Origin: Siphonodentalium dalli
Taxonomy: Eukaryota > Mollusca > Scaphopoda > Gadilida > Siphonodentaliidae
Assembly: GCA_032622095.1 (NCBI GenBank)
Contig: CP136061.1
Location: forward strand, 89,832,983 to 89,896,982
Direction of reading: 5' to 3'
DNA: 64,000 nucleotides
Shown: positions 24,075 through 35,500 of the stretch, in pieces
Layout: every line of letters begins with the position of its first letter
Position numbering within the stretch: position 1 is the stretch's first letter
Program-made: the position numbers and the translations under genes
Notes under the pieces: model-generated
The model's input: the letters and a program-made list of their open reading frames with translations, nothing else
Database searches by the model: none
Told to the model about the DNA's origin: nothing

Positions 24075-24240
24075 AACGCTCTTTATTGTCTACCGCTTTT
24101 GGGAAGCATGGACGCTCTTTATATTTAATTGTCACAATACCACATACAAAATCACCCATGACATATCGAAATAGAGCACGTTCATAATTGATAACGCTCT
24201 TTATTGTCTACACCGCGACGAAAACATGGACGCTCTTTAT
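24075..24240 (+). repeat. Direct repeat of a 48-bp block
   Basis: ACGCTCTTTATTGTCTAC followed by ATGGACGCTCTTTAT occurs at 24075-24122 and again at 24193-24240, 118 bp apart, with the AACGCTCTTTAT phrase repeated inside each block. Confidence 0.85.
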
Positions 24241-25162
24241 TAGAGGCAATCATTGGAGTTTTTCTATGCTAACAATTCAAAAAAATCCTCTCTAGAAAGT
24301 CAATATGTGCCATCAAAACGTAAAATAAAACGAACAACAAACACAAACTGAAAAACAATGCCAGGCTAGCCTTCAATTAAAAAAATTGTCGTTATGCCAA
24401 ACTGCAGCCTAACTAATAATTATTGTAGTTTCAACAGTCTGTTGTGTATTCGAGTGAATTATTTTGTTTACTCACTTATCGATCTTGACTGGAAGGATTT
24501 TAGCAAGCTGTTCACAGTTGTGCACTTCTCCACACAAAATGTTTCGTGTGAAGAAACAGACAGGAACATTATTATGACGAATATAAGCCATCATGATACA
24601 TGTACTAGTACAATAACCACCACCTTTTTAATCACACCCCATTTGTATTTAATTGTACGCATATAACGCACAACGGGATGACACTAGTGTGTAAACTAGC
24701 TTCCGAAATTGGTACCATACAACGAAGAATGAAGTACCGGTATATGGCCTAACTTGTATTCTTTCAGAAACAGTTAAATTAGTTTCGCACGAAATTCCGC
24801 TCCCTCATTGCATTTCTGCATAAATTAATCTCATTTCAAACAACTTTTATCGCCTCAAAGTGCATTTTAGCCATCATTATTCGTTATATAATCCAACATT
24901 CTCTAGCAATTCATCTAGCAGTTCATAATTCAGCACATTCAAACAGTTTTATTCCGTAATCGCTATTTATCATAAAGGCTTGGGTAATTAACCAGCGTAA
25001 TTTATCAACTCGTTACGCGATTGGTGGAATTATTTCAAGCTCCACCCACCGCTGTCATCGGTAAGCGTCGATGCAGATGATCGGTCATGTGACCGCGTTG
25101 TGGTCATGTGATCGCACTCACGTGACTGACTTCGGATATTTCCGCGATTTTTTTTAATATCA
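24241..25162. other. Unassigned DNA upstream of TIPRL
   Basis: No gene recognised. The 90-codon frame at 24394-24666 has no domain. A noncoding first exon and promoter of TIPRL may lie in this or the next stretch. Confidence 0.35.
25084..25128 (+). promoter_or_regulatory. Cluster of E-box-like sites
   Basis: TCATGTGA occurs twice and TCACGTGA once (CACGTG at 25119-25124) within 45 bp, about 1.3 kb before the TIPRL start codon. CACGTG is the classical bHLH-Zip site. Linking it to TIPRL is speculation because a TIR element lies between them. Confidence 0.2.
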
Positions 25163-26222
25163 TAATAAGGCCAAAGTGAAAAATAGGTGTGTTTCCACTC
25201 CCATCCATAAAAAAAACAGGGGCGGGGGGGTGGCTTTTCACTTTATTTTATTTTTTTCGCGGGGAAATTCAAATATCATATTTGTGCTATCTTTCTAATA
25301 ATTATGTCATTTATGAACTTATTGTGAAGGCTAACAATGTATGTACTGAATTTCAGTGCCTTGTATTTAATCTACATGTGCAAATTGTACATATGTTCAT
25401 TAATATTCAATAAAACAACTAGTTTCAATATTTACAACAGTGTAGAATAACTTTCCACATAATTGGGCGTCAAGGCCTTTGGGTGATTCTTTTCATAGAC
25501 TTGAAAAAGGTGTTGCAGTGGGGAACCTTTGTCATTGTGTTTCTGCCTTGCGCCATGTGTATGCATTTATAAAACTTAAGTGCCAACACGCTGCTGGCAC
25601 TTGTTTGGGACGACATGTTGACACTATTTCCCGGATGTTGGCAAAATTGTTTTAGATCTTCCGGTAAATATACACTCCGGCTTCCGTTCGGTAAATTACC
25701 GTAGGCCTATATCATCCGGTTGTTACAGTCCGTTCTTTTCAGACACCGTTGGAAGTTTTGGGACAGATGTATTCTTCGCGATTGCGTTCGCGTAAATATT
25801 GTGTAGCATTATTTTGCCGGTATATTTGGGCATGTCGTTAGTTGACGTACATTAATAATGCGGTCATAAACTCATCACCCTAATGCCGCCATGGAGCTTC
25901 ATTTTACAGTGTGTCTGAAAACCATGTGCGCGTTTGTTTTTGTTTACAATCTGTTGCTATATCGGTCACAACACGGAATTTTATTGTCAGTGGTTCGATT
26001 TAATAACCAAATAAGGATACAATTTTATTATGCTTGTTTATGTGAGAGGTCTATATATAACAATATAAATAGTGTAGTAATTAATTCACGTGGAAATAGT
26101 AAATACATCGTATTTTATTTTTCGGGATTTGGAAAATAAATAAAGTGAGTTTCGTCGGGGGGTTTTGAGGTGGGGAGGGCGGGGGAGTGGAAACATGCCT
26201 ATTTTTCGCTTTGGCCTAATAC
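25163..26222. mobile_element. TIR element of about 1.06 kb next to TIPRL
   Basis: The left end (AGGCCAAAGTGAAAAATAGG then TGTTTCCACTCCC) and right end (GGGAGTGGAAACATGCC then ATTTTTCGCTTTGGCCT) are inverted copies of about 37 bp. Runs of G or C adjoin both ends inside. The interior has no recognisable transposase. The right end lies about 220 bp before the TIPRL start codon, so the element may influence or include the 5' untranslated region. Confidence 0.78.
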
Positions 26223-26330
26223 AAATACTATCTGCTCGATTTTGAATTTTCTTGGCGAAATGTGTCTGTTAGACATATATTATTAGTATTATGACGATAA
26301 AAAAAATATTTTTTTGACAGACTAATTCCT

Positions 26331-26392
26331 TTAAGGCCTGAGCAGATTGAGGTTCCCAGAGGGTGAATTTGGTGATGCTTAGGCCTCATCTT
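26331..26392 (+). repeat. CAAGCC foldback family fragment
   Basis: Contains GCAGATTGAGGTTCCCAGAG, GGGTGAATTTGGTGATGC and TAGGCCTCATCTTCT, family text seen complete at 55129 and 60620. It lies 50 bp before TIPRL exon 1. Confidence 0.8.
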
Positions 26393-26442
26393 CTCTATAT
26401 CATGTCTTGAGTGTAAGACGAAAAATATGTCTTTGTTTCAGG

Positions 26443-26561
26443 ATGGCAGCTATCAACAATTCCCATTCCAAAACAACATTCGAAAAATGTCAGTTTGGTC
26501 CTTGGACTATTGTCTCAGTGAAAAGTCACATCTTACCCTCCGAAGGGGAAGACCGAAGCAG
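26443..26561 (+). CDS. TIPRL: TIPRL coding exon 1
   Basis: Residues 1-39 and two bases of codon 40, starting [10 protein letters not shown] and containing the family block CQFGPWTI. Donor GTATGT. The preceding CTTTGTTTCAG at 26431-26441 looks like an acceptor, which would leave one untranslated base before the ATG. This implies an intron in the 5' UTR. Confidence 0.9.
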
Positions 26562-29500
26562 GTATGTTGTTAGTATTTCAACTGTATTTGAAAACTTTTT
26601 TGATATGTCCAAACTGTAAATACTGACATCAGTTAGTACATAAATGGACCAAAACATGTGCGACTGTGATAGTATCCTGAATTATATAACTGGCAACAAC
26701 AGATGTGCCTTACTTTGAAGGGATTTGATGCTTGATGCTAGAGGGGAGATAATATATGCACAGCACCTAATTGTAATGTATACCATAGACTACAGGAAGT
26801 AAAATTTTAATCGTCCTGCTGCCCGCGTGCATGGACCGCGCCAGACAAGTAAACATGGACTGCCAGGCTAAATAAAGCACTCAGTGAGCATGTCACATCA
26901 TTAATCGAGCCCAATGTTAGGACTAATTGTCTAATGCCATATTTGGTAGATAACAGAGATAAAATGTTTGTGTGAGAATGTTTGATTAATTATCAGTCGA
27001 AAATACATTACCATACCTGTCGCAATATTATGGAACTGCCGTTATACCATGAAGAAAATAATGCGACCGGTGTAAGACGGTGTTGGTTTTAATACAGCGA
27101 TGTTGACGATTCATCAAAACACCGTACAGCCCCACCTTTGGCTCACCCTACAGACCATATCCCTCGTCCAATCTTCATGTGGATCTTTTGAGTGACCACT
27201 GGATGGGAGCCATTAAATTTGTCTGAATTTTGTTTTTAAAAACATTGCCGCCAGAAGACATCTTCAATTTTCTCTTTGTTTGAATAAATCCTTTGGCACA
27301 CCCTACAGACCACATCGCTTATCCATTTTTCACCAAACGTCATATGGATCTTCTGGGTGACCACTAGGTGGGAGACCTTCGAAATTTTCCTGCTATTCCA
27401 TTGGTTATGGCTCAGACTTTGCTATTTTATTGGTTAGTGATGTATAGTAATGCCCTAATTAATCGACTCCTTTAACCACAGCAGAATCATGGGTAACTTT
27501 TAAGGATTTAGTTGGAAATATGGCTTGTTGCCATTCATCGGAAAGCTAAAGGAGTCGATTAATTAGGGCATTACTGTAGCAGGTCATTGCAAGGTGGAAT
27601 TCAATCTCTATAAAATGTCGGATGAAGATGGATAACTCTAAAATGTTGATAAATAACAGGTTTTGGGCAATTTTATACTAAAGTTGACTCTGGTTTGCAT
27701 TATTTTGGGGCAATTACTCGATTCTGATAACTGAAGCGGCATTTAAAAAAATGTTGTTGTTGTTGGAATCACATGATATGAGGACATCGAATCGGATTGA
27801 GTACCTTTAAATTATATTAATTGATTATAATGATGTTCTTACTCACTATATTGGTTTTATAATTGGGCTCTTGTGTTGCATAATACTTATTGGATAATTG
27901 CAGGGTGAATTAGGGATGTAAATTGAACTTCCTTCATTGTTACTTCTTCCTGATAACAGTCCACTTCTCCCAAATGACCAAACAGGGAGAAGTGACTTCT
28001 CCCAATCTGAAACCTCTAGGCTGGTCGCTGCACTATATCAATGAGTTTGGTTAGAAATGTTCTGTGTATAAGGCTGGTGTATAGGTGTAGTATGTTTTAT
28101 AATTGAATCTAGTGAAGCACCTGTAAAATGGGAGCGCATATTAGATTTGGCATTGCTCAACATCATGGGTGATTTGTACAGTAATGCCCAAAGTAATTGA
28201 CCACTTAACCACAGCATAATTATGGGTAATTTTTCAGGATTTAGTTGGAAATATGGCTTGTTGCCATTCATTGGAAAGCTTTCACCGAGAGCTTTCCGAT
28301 GAATGGCAACAAGCCATATTTCCGACTAAACTGAATGGAATGAAATTTAGCATGTGAGTTTACTAGCCCAAAATACAGGTCAAGTTCGAATTCGGGTTCC
28401 TGCTGCGAATTACTATATAAAGACTACTCATTAACATTTCGTTGCAGTTTTGAAGAAGAATTGGAGTTACCGCAGCTACCTGAGATGATTTTTGCTAAGA
28501 ACGTTCTGCACCTGGAGTTAATGCCTGGTACTGGTTTGGCTTTTAATGCTCTTGATGCATTGAAGGGTGTTGATGCTCATCATGATAAACTGAAGGTCGC
28601 CGTGGCCGATGCTTGGAAGGAGGCAAGGTAAAGCTCTTGGGATCCGTATTCTCATTTCTACTAGTTATGGATCTTTGGACTTTGAAATTTTATTTTTTTT
28701 GCTTTCCGTATGATAACTTCAGTAACTGAAGTTGATCACCACCGAACTTGGTATGTGGCTGATTTTGGCTCAAAATACAAGCTGTGCTTGAAATTAATTG
28801 GGGATATGTCCTCACCTGACTTATGGGCCTTTTTACACTTAAGATTTTAATTGGTTTTCGGCTGATAACTCTAAGTTATGGAATCTTTCTGAAATGTAAC
28901 TTGAAACATGCCAATGGGTGTATTATGCCACCTTGGTGGTGCTTCTTGATTTATATATTTTTAACAGGGTACATTTCTTTATTTTACAGTTTCCTCTTTC
29001 AAATTGTATACAAATACAGTAATGCCCTAAATAATCGACTCCTTAACCACAGCAGAATTATGGGTAATTTTTCAGGATTTATTCGGAAATATGGCTTGTT
29101 GCCATTCATCGGAAATCTCTCACTGTGGTTAAGGAGTTGATTATTTAGGGCATTACTTTAAATGACACAATACAGATAATTAGAAGCTTGTGACTACAAA
29201 TTCTGAATGTTTTTTCAAAAACAGGTCAGACAATGAACATATCAAAGAAGTTATCAAGCCATTTGATTGGACGTATACTACTGACTATTCAGGCACATTA
29301 CTTGACTCCAATGAAGCGTCTATCAAGGTAAGGCCACAACAATAAAATAGCCTGGTTTACGAACATTTGCGTTGAAAATACGTAGATGCAGAAGGGGAAA
29401 AAATAAAAATGAAATAATGCATCACCACCACAACAATTGACAAATACAGTAATGCTCTAATTAATGGACTCCTTAAACACAGCAGAATTATGGGTAACTT

Positions 29501-32500
29501 TTCAGGATATAGTTGGAAATATGGCTTGTTGCCATTCATCGGAAAGCTCTCCCCGAGAGCTTTCCGATGAATGACAACAAGCCATATTTCCGACTAAATC
29601 CTGAAAAGTTACCCATAATTCTGCTGTGTTTAAGGAGTCCATTAATTAGAGCATTACTGTAGCAGAATTATCCATGAATTTCACTATGTTTGAAAATTAT
29701 AAGTTCTACTCAAAATTATAAAAAAAAGTGAGGTATTTCTTCCCATAAAATGGTATAAATAAAGGAAAAGTTGAAAGCAAAAATGAGACTCAGCAATAAA
29801 ATATTTTCTTAACCACTGTTTACCACATACTTCATATTTTAATCAGCGTGAACATAGACCAATCATATAAAAAAGTTTTATTTTTTTTTAATATCGATGA
29901 AAAAGTTGAAGGAAATGTTCGTAAACCAGGCTATTAAATTGCTGTTTACTAAGCATATAAAAGAAGACAATCCAACAGACATATGCTACCAACTATTCTC
30001 GCATGTAACTTACGCTGCTTAGGCCTAACAAAAATATGTTTGTTTCCGGTAACGAAGGTAGAATTTTAATTTTATTTTTATCTTTGAAACATCTATATAT
30101 TGGATAGAATCATTCTGAATATCCGCCTATAACATTAGCCATCAGCCATCTTGGATTTCACCAAACGTTATATGGATCTTCTGGGTGGCAACTGGATTGG
30201 AGCCACCAAATTTTAACATTTTAGTTGAAAAACATGCCACCTTGGATATTACTTTCATGACTAAATCATTCGCCATTCCCTACAAGTCACATCCATCATC
30301 CGATTGTCACTAAATACTTTATATGGATATTTAGGGTGACCACTAGATTGGAGCCATCAAACTTTTTCAAATTTCTTTTGAAAATATGGCCCCTCCGCTA
30401 GCAGCCATCTTGGATTTCACTTTTGAATCCATCGGCATACCCTGCAGCCGACTTTAATTTTTATTGGAGAAATGTTTTATAAAATTTACAGGCATGTTCA
30501 GGATCACTTCTAGATAGGTGCTATCAAATTTGAACAATATTCAATCAAAAACATAGCTGTCGGCAGCCATCTTTGATTTTACTCTAACTTTCCACTTTCT
30601 TACCGCTCCATTGACTGTAACATTTGATATTAGCCCCTCTCTAAGTTGAGCTTCAGTGTCATTAACACTTTGAATTAGGGGCGGATGCATTACCGAAAAC
30701 ATCACTATTGTTTTAATCCTAATCTATACCTATTCCAGGAATATCAACCATAAATACACAGAAAATTTCTGTCCAAACTTGAGTTTAGCATGAGTTTAGT
30801 GTGCATGTTATTTGCAGAATGAGGTCCCCAGGGGTGAATTTAGTGACGCTATCCCCCATAGCGGGCTATCATCACCAAATTAACCCTCTGAGTACCTCAT
30901 TCTGTATGGCCTCATCTGCTATGGGAGACATAGACTCAGATTAAAGTTCCCAAATGGTGAATATTGTAATGTATACCCATTGGGAATCTCGATTATGCAA
31001 TGCGTCATCTGCCAGTTTGGGGGGATATAGAGAAACTAAACTAAAAAAAAACTGAATCTATGCGTGTGAAGAAGTTTTTGATAATAAAGAAACTTTCCAG
31101 AGAAGATGAGGCTTAAGCAGAATGAGGTGCCCAGAGGGTGAATGCTAACCTGCTATGTGGGATAGCATCAATAAATTCACCCTCTAGGCTCCGTATTCTC
31201 AGACCTGGATATAACACTGAAAACGTGTTTTTTTTTATTATTTTCCATTAATATTATGCTATATGAGAATAAGGTTCCTGTCATTGCAGAATGAGGTCCC
31301 CAGACGGTGAATTTAATGACGCTATCCTGCATAGCCGCATAACCTTTCACCTTGTTATATTGGTGTGAATTAACAAATGTGGTTGTCCTATGGTATGCTT
31401 ATAGCCCAGCTTTGGGGGAAAGGATTTTTGCCCTTGTTTGGCACAGAAAATAGCAGCACATTTAGCATTGTTACTCAAGTACCAACAGCAATTTTGATTT
31501 GAATATTTTTTTCCATCTGAAACGTTTGTTGTCTGGATGACAACTTGAAAAATATTCAACTGAATTTTATGAAACTTGATAAGCGACATTCATGTGAGAA
31601 AATTTCGGTCAAGTTTGAATTTGCTGATTATTGTGTTGTCCGGATGATAACTCAAGTTATGATTATCCAATAGCATGTGGATTAATCACATATAAATACA
31701 AGTCAAGTTCGAAATTGGGTCCGGTCCAACAATATCTGACACAGTTATCCCTCTTTTCGATTATTTAAACTCAAATTATTATTATTTGGTAGAGTGATTG
31801 AACAATATGAGGTAAAGGATACCGCTATACAATGGGTTTTATCCATTGATTTTAATCAGAGTTTAGACAGGCCTTCTTGGATTTGGAAAACTTTAACTCT
31901 TTCAGTGCTATGGGCCGATCTCATCGGCCCTAATTTACGGTCTGTAGAGTGCCAGGGCCGATGAGATCGGCCCTAAAAAAAATAAAAAAAATAATTGTTT
32001 TTAGATTATTTTTTTTGGGTATGCTTAAAAGCATGCTATAGCGAATTTAAAAACAAACTGGATAAGTCCTCAGGGGCATGTTATAACTCAAAACTATCAC
32101 CAAGTATTCATAGTAATAATTTTGATGCCCATGAAAAATGTAAGATTCCCTGGCACTAAACCTACAAAGTAAGTCTGTTAAAGAATATAAGAAAATATTA
32201 TTAAAATTGTAAAAGATAATATTAAACAAATGATGAAAAATTGTTAGGCCAATGCATTCTCTTATATATGCGAGGCGACCTATGGTCGACTCGCATATAT
32301 AAGAGAATGCATTGGCACAGGGTATATGGGTTGATACAAAAATCGGACCTGGCACTGAAAGGGTTAAACCATTTCTTCCATATAAACATTTAGAATTCCT
32401 GTCATATGACAAATTGGCCAATGCCAAAAAAAAAATTTCATTTGGCCAAACTTTTGGCCTAAGTTTTTTTTTACCCCAAAATCGGAAATCTAATTCGAAA

Positions 32501-35500
32501 ACCCAAGTGGATTTTGTAACGGGAGCAACATGAGAATCAACTTTATAGTATGATCACCTGCTAATTGATTAGGTGATACAGCCACCAAATGCTATAAAAG
32601 AGTAATGAGGATTAACACTAATGAATCCTTTGTCTGTCAATAAGGCTGGCTGAATGGAGGATGGTGGGTAGTGGTATATTGTCAAGTAACAATGTTGGGA
32701 ATAATGAAGTCCAGGCACTGTATTTGAAGTTATAGACATAAGTATATAGAATGCTAGATGTTAAATAGAACAAAAATATTCATTAATTGTGAGACCAGAA
32801 AATGAGGATTTATTTAATTTGGCCAATTTTTTTTTTATTTTGGCCAAAACAAAAATCAGAATTAGCCAATAAAATGGCCAAAACAAAATAGTTTTCGGCA
32901 CAGTGTGTGAACACTGTCGCTCACACAATCTCTAATAAAGTTATATTGATATTTTTTGCTGAGATTAATACAACTGACTTCAGGTTTCTCCCACTAAAAA
33001 TCGTTCAGAAACATTGCTCACACCATCTCTAATAAAATTATCTTGATATTTTTTGCTGAGATTAATACAACTGACTTCAGGTTTCTCCTACTGCAGAACG
33101 AATCGATCTGGAGAAGCTGAAGAAGAAAGAGAAGATTCTGTTCTATGACGACATAATCCTGTATGAAGATGAGTTGGCAGATAATGGCGCATCGATCCTC
33201 AGCATCAAGATAGTATGTACAAATAACGGCATAACAGTTCTTAACGTCGTCCATATAATATGTACTCATCAAATACTGACATATCAGTGCTCAACGTCAA
33301 GATGTATGAATAAGATATATCCAGTATGCAGTAAATAAGGGCATACCGGTATGAATGCTCTGTCTTAAATAGCATATTGAGTAACAGAATATTAGACATG
33401 TTTCGATTGAGAATTTAAAACTTAAGTTTCCAAAGGTCAGATGATGCATATGATCGCCAGACGTTCTCGCATTCAAAAACGTCTGGCGACAGAGTCCATA
33501 AGGTTACTACAGGTAGCTTACTGGTACAGTAACGTTTGAAATTAGAAGTTCTCGATCCAAACCTGTTTACTGTTAGGCAGCTTGTGAATTACAAGTTCCC
33601 GTTCAAATGTCTTAATGTCAAGTTGTAAATTGGGAAAAAAATGTCAATTATTTTGTAGTTCGACTAGAGTCAGTGACTTGCAGTTCGTGTTGGATAGATA
33701 CTAGTAGTTTGCATTTCGAACTCAGATACGGGTAAATGAGTTACATGAAATGGGTGTATTTTGACAAGACATATGTGATATAAATGTTCTTATGTTCTAT
33801 TGGTCAATATGTTTGAAGAAGAAGATTTACTTTATTTGTTTGTGTACGAAGATCTGCTATGTCTTTCGGGGGTATACAGAACCTGCCTTTTTATTGTTTG
33901 ATGCAAAAAAAATCAAAAATTAATTATCATCATTATGCATTTTCATTGTGCAACGATCTCCTCGCACAATACATCAGGTAAAAACTTAGGGTGGGATAAA
34001 TGCTAAATAATATTCAAGACCCATACCCCATAATACCATACTTCCCACTGACTTATTCTATAAACTGACAATTGGTGCATAAAGGTTACACATTTGAAAC
34101 TTGCCGTAAAGTCAAAATGGACGACAAGAGTAATCCTCTCTAAAAATAAAAATAAACAAAATACTGTGACATACATCACAAGGAATTCGTGTTTCCCTTT
34201 ACATTTAAACGTAATCTTGTAGTTTGAAACCTGTCTATTGCTTGTTGATCACAACAATCCTAATATGGAGTGATTGGTGAAGAAACTGACACCTGATGTA
34301 ATCAAGTTTGCATGAGGTTGTTTCGTCACCGAAATTAACATCGGAGATTGTGCCGACATTTGCCATTTTAGTGAGAGGTAAATGTGCGATTCTTTCTCTA
34401 CATGAACTCTATTTTAGAGAAAAAGAAAAAGATATGTGTCTAGTTTACTTACTACTGCTGAAGGGGTCATTGTCACCAAATTTTGGTGTGTTTGAATTAT
34501 GCAAACTTTCTATATTTAAAGGCCTGAAATTGTTTACCAGGAGTCGTCTTTCGGGGGTATACAGAACCTGCCTTTTTATGTTTTGGATGCAAGAAAAATC
34601 TAAATAAGTTTGATTATCATGCATTTTCATTGTGCAATGATCTCCTCGAACAATACATCGGATAAAAAATTAGGGTGAGTTAAATGCTAAAATATTATTC
34701 AAGAGCCATACCCCATAATATCAGTTCCATACTTCCCCACTTACTTATTCTATAAATACCAATTGGTACATAATGGTTACATATTTGAAACTTGCTGTAA
34801 AGTCAAAATGGACAGCAAGAGTAATCCTCTCTAAAAATAAAAATAAACAAAATACCATGACATACATCACGAGGAATGCGTGTTTCCCATGATTATCCTT
34901 AGTGTTTAAATGTAATCTTGTTGTTTGAAACCTGTCTATTGCTTGTTGATCACAACAATCCTAATATGGAGCGATTGGTGAAGAAACTGAAACCTGATGT
35001 AATCAAGTTTGCATGAGGTTGTTTCATTACCGAAATTAAGATCGGTGATTGTGCCGACATTTGCCATTTTAGTGAGAGGTAAATGTGCGATTCTTTCTCT
35101 ACATGAATTCTATTTTAGAGAAAAATAAAAAGATATGTCCCTAGTTTACATACTACTGCTGAAGGGGTCATTGTCACCAAATTTTGGTGTGTTTTGGTTA
35201 TGCAAACTTTCTATATTTAAAGGCCTGAAATTGTTTACCAGGAGTCGTTGCATATACTCTATTGCCCTAAGTAATTTTCCCAGTAACTAGGGTTATTATG
35301 TATTTATAACTGTGGTCAAACCATAACTGCACCACCATTAATGGTTCAGTGACTGCTGCGGCAGTGTATTATGACAAGACATATGCGATATAAATGCTCT
35401 TATGTTCTAATGGTCAAATTTGCTTTATAAGTTTGTGTACGAATATCTGCTATGTCTTTCGGGGGTATACAGAACCTGCCTTTTTATGTTTCGGATGCAA

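Larger units (their letters stand above)
26562..28447 (+). other. TIPRL intron 1
   Basis: 1886 bp. Holds a diverged 150-170 bp tandem-unit repeat at about 27120-27420 (CCCTACAGACCA, GGTGACCACT phrases, shared with 30125-30610 in intron 3) and two mariner-type palindromes (27443-27579 and 28178-28330). Nothing else recognised. Confidence 0.85.
29328..33080 (+). other. TIPRL intron 3
   Basis: 3753 bp. Contains a full palindromic MITE (29445-29661), a tandem-unit repeat (30125-30610), CAAGCC foldback pieces (30816-31345), a piggyBac-type MITE (31893-32367) and a 97-bp tandem duplication of the 3' splice region (32919-33112). Bases 32400-32900 are AT-rich with TTTGGCCAAA-like phrases in both orientations (32413-32460, 32818-32888), perhaps another decayed TIR element. 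No coding sequence seen at 29662-30124 or 31346-31892. Confidence 0.85.

Noticed and set aside
33097-33212. Alternative TIPRL exon 4 start after CTGCAG at 33096
   Set aside because: It would remove VSPTA, conserved in position with the vertebrate VVPTT, and disrupt the phase-0 join with exon 3.
32984-33212. Upstream acceptor at 32983 as the true exon 4 start
   Set aside because: It introduces an in-frame TGA at 33044, so it cannot give full-length protein. It is retained only as a decoy finding.
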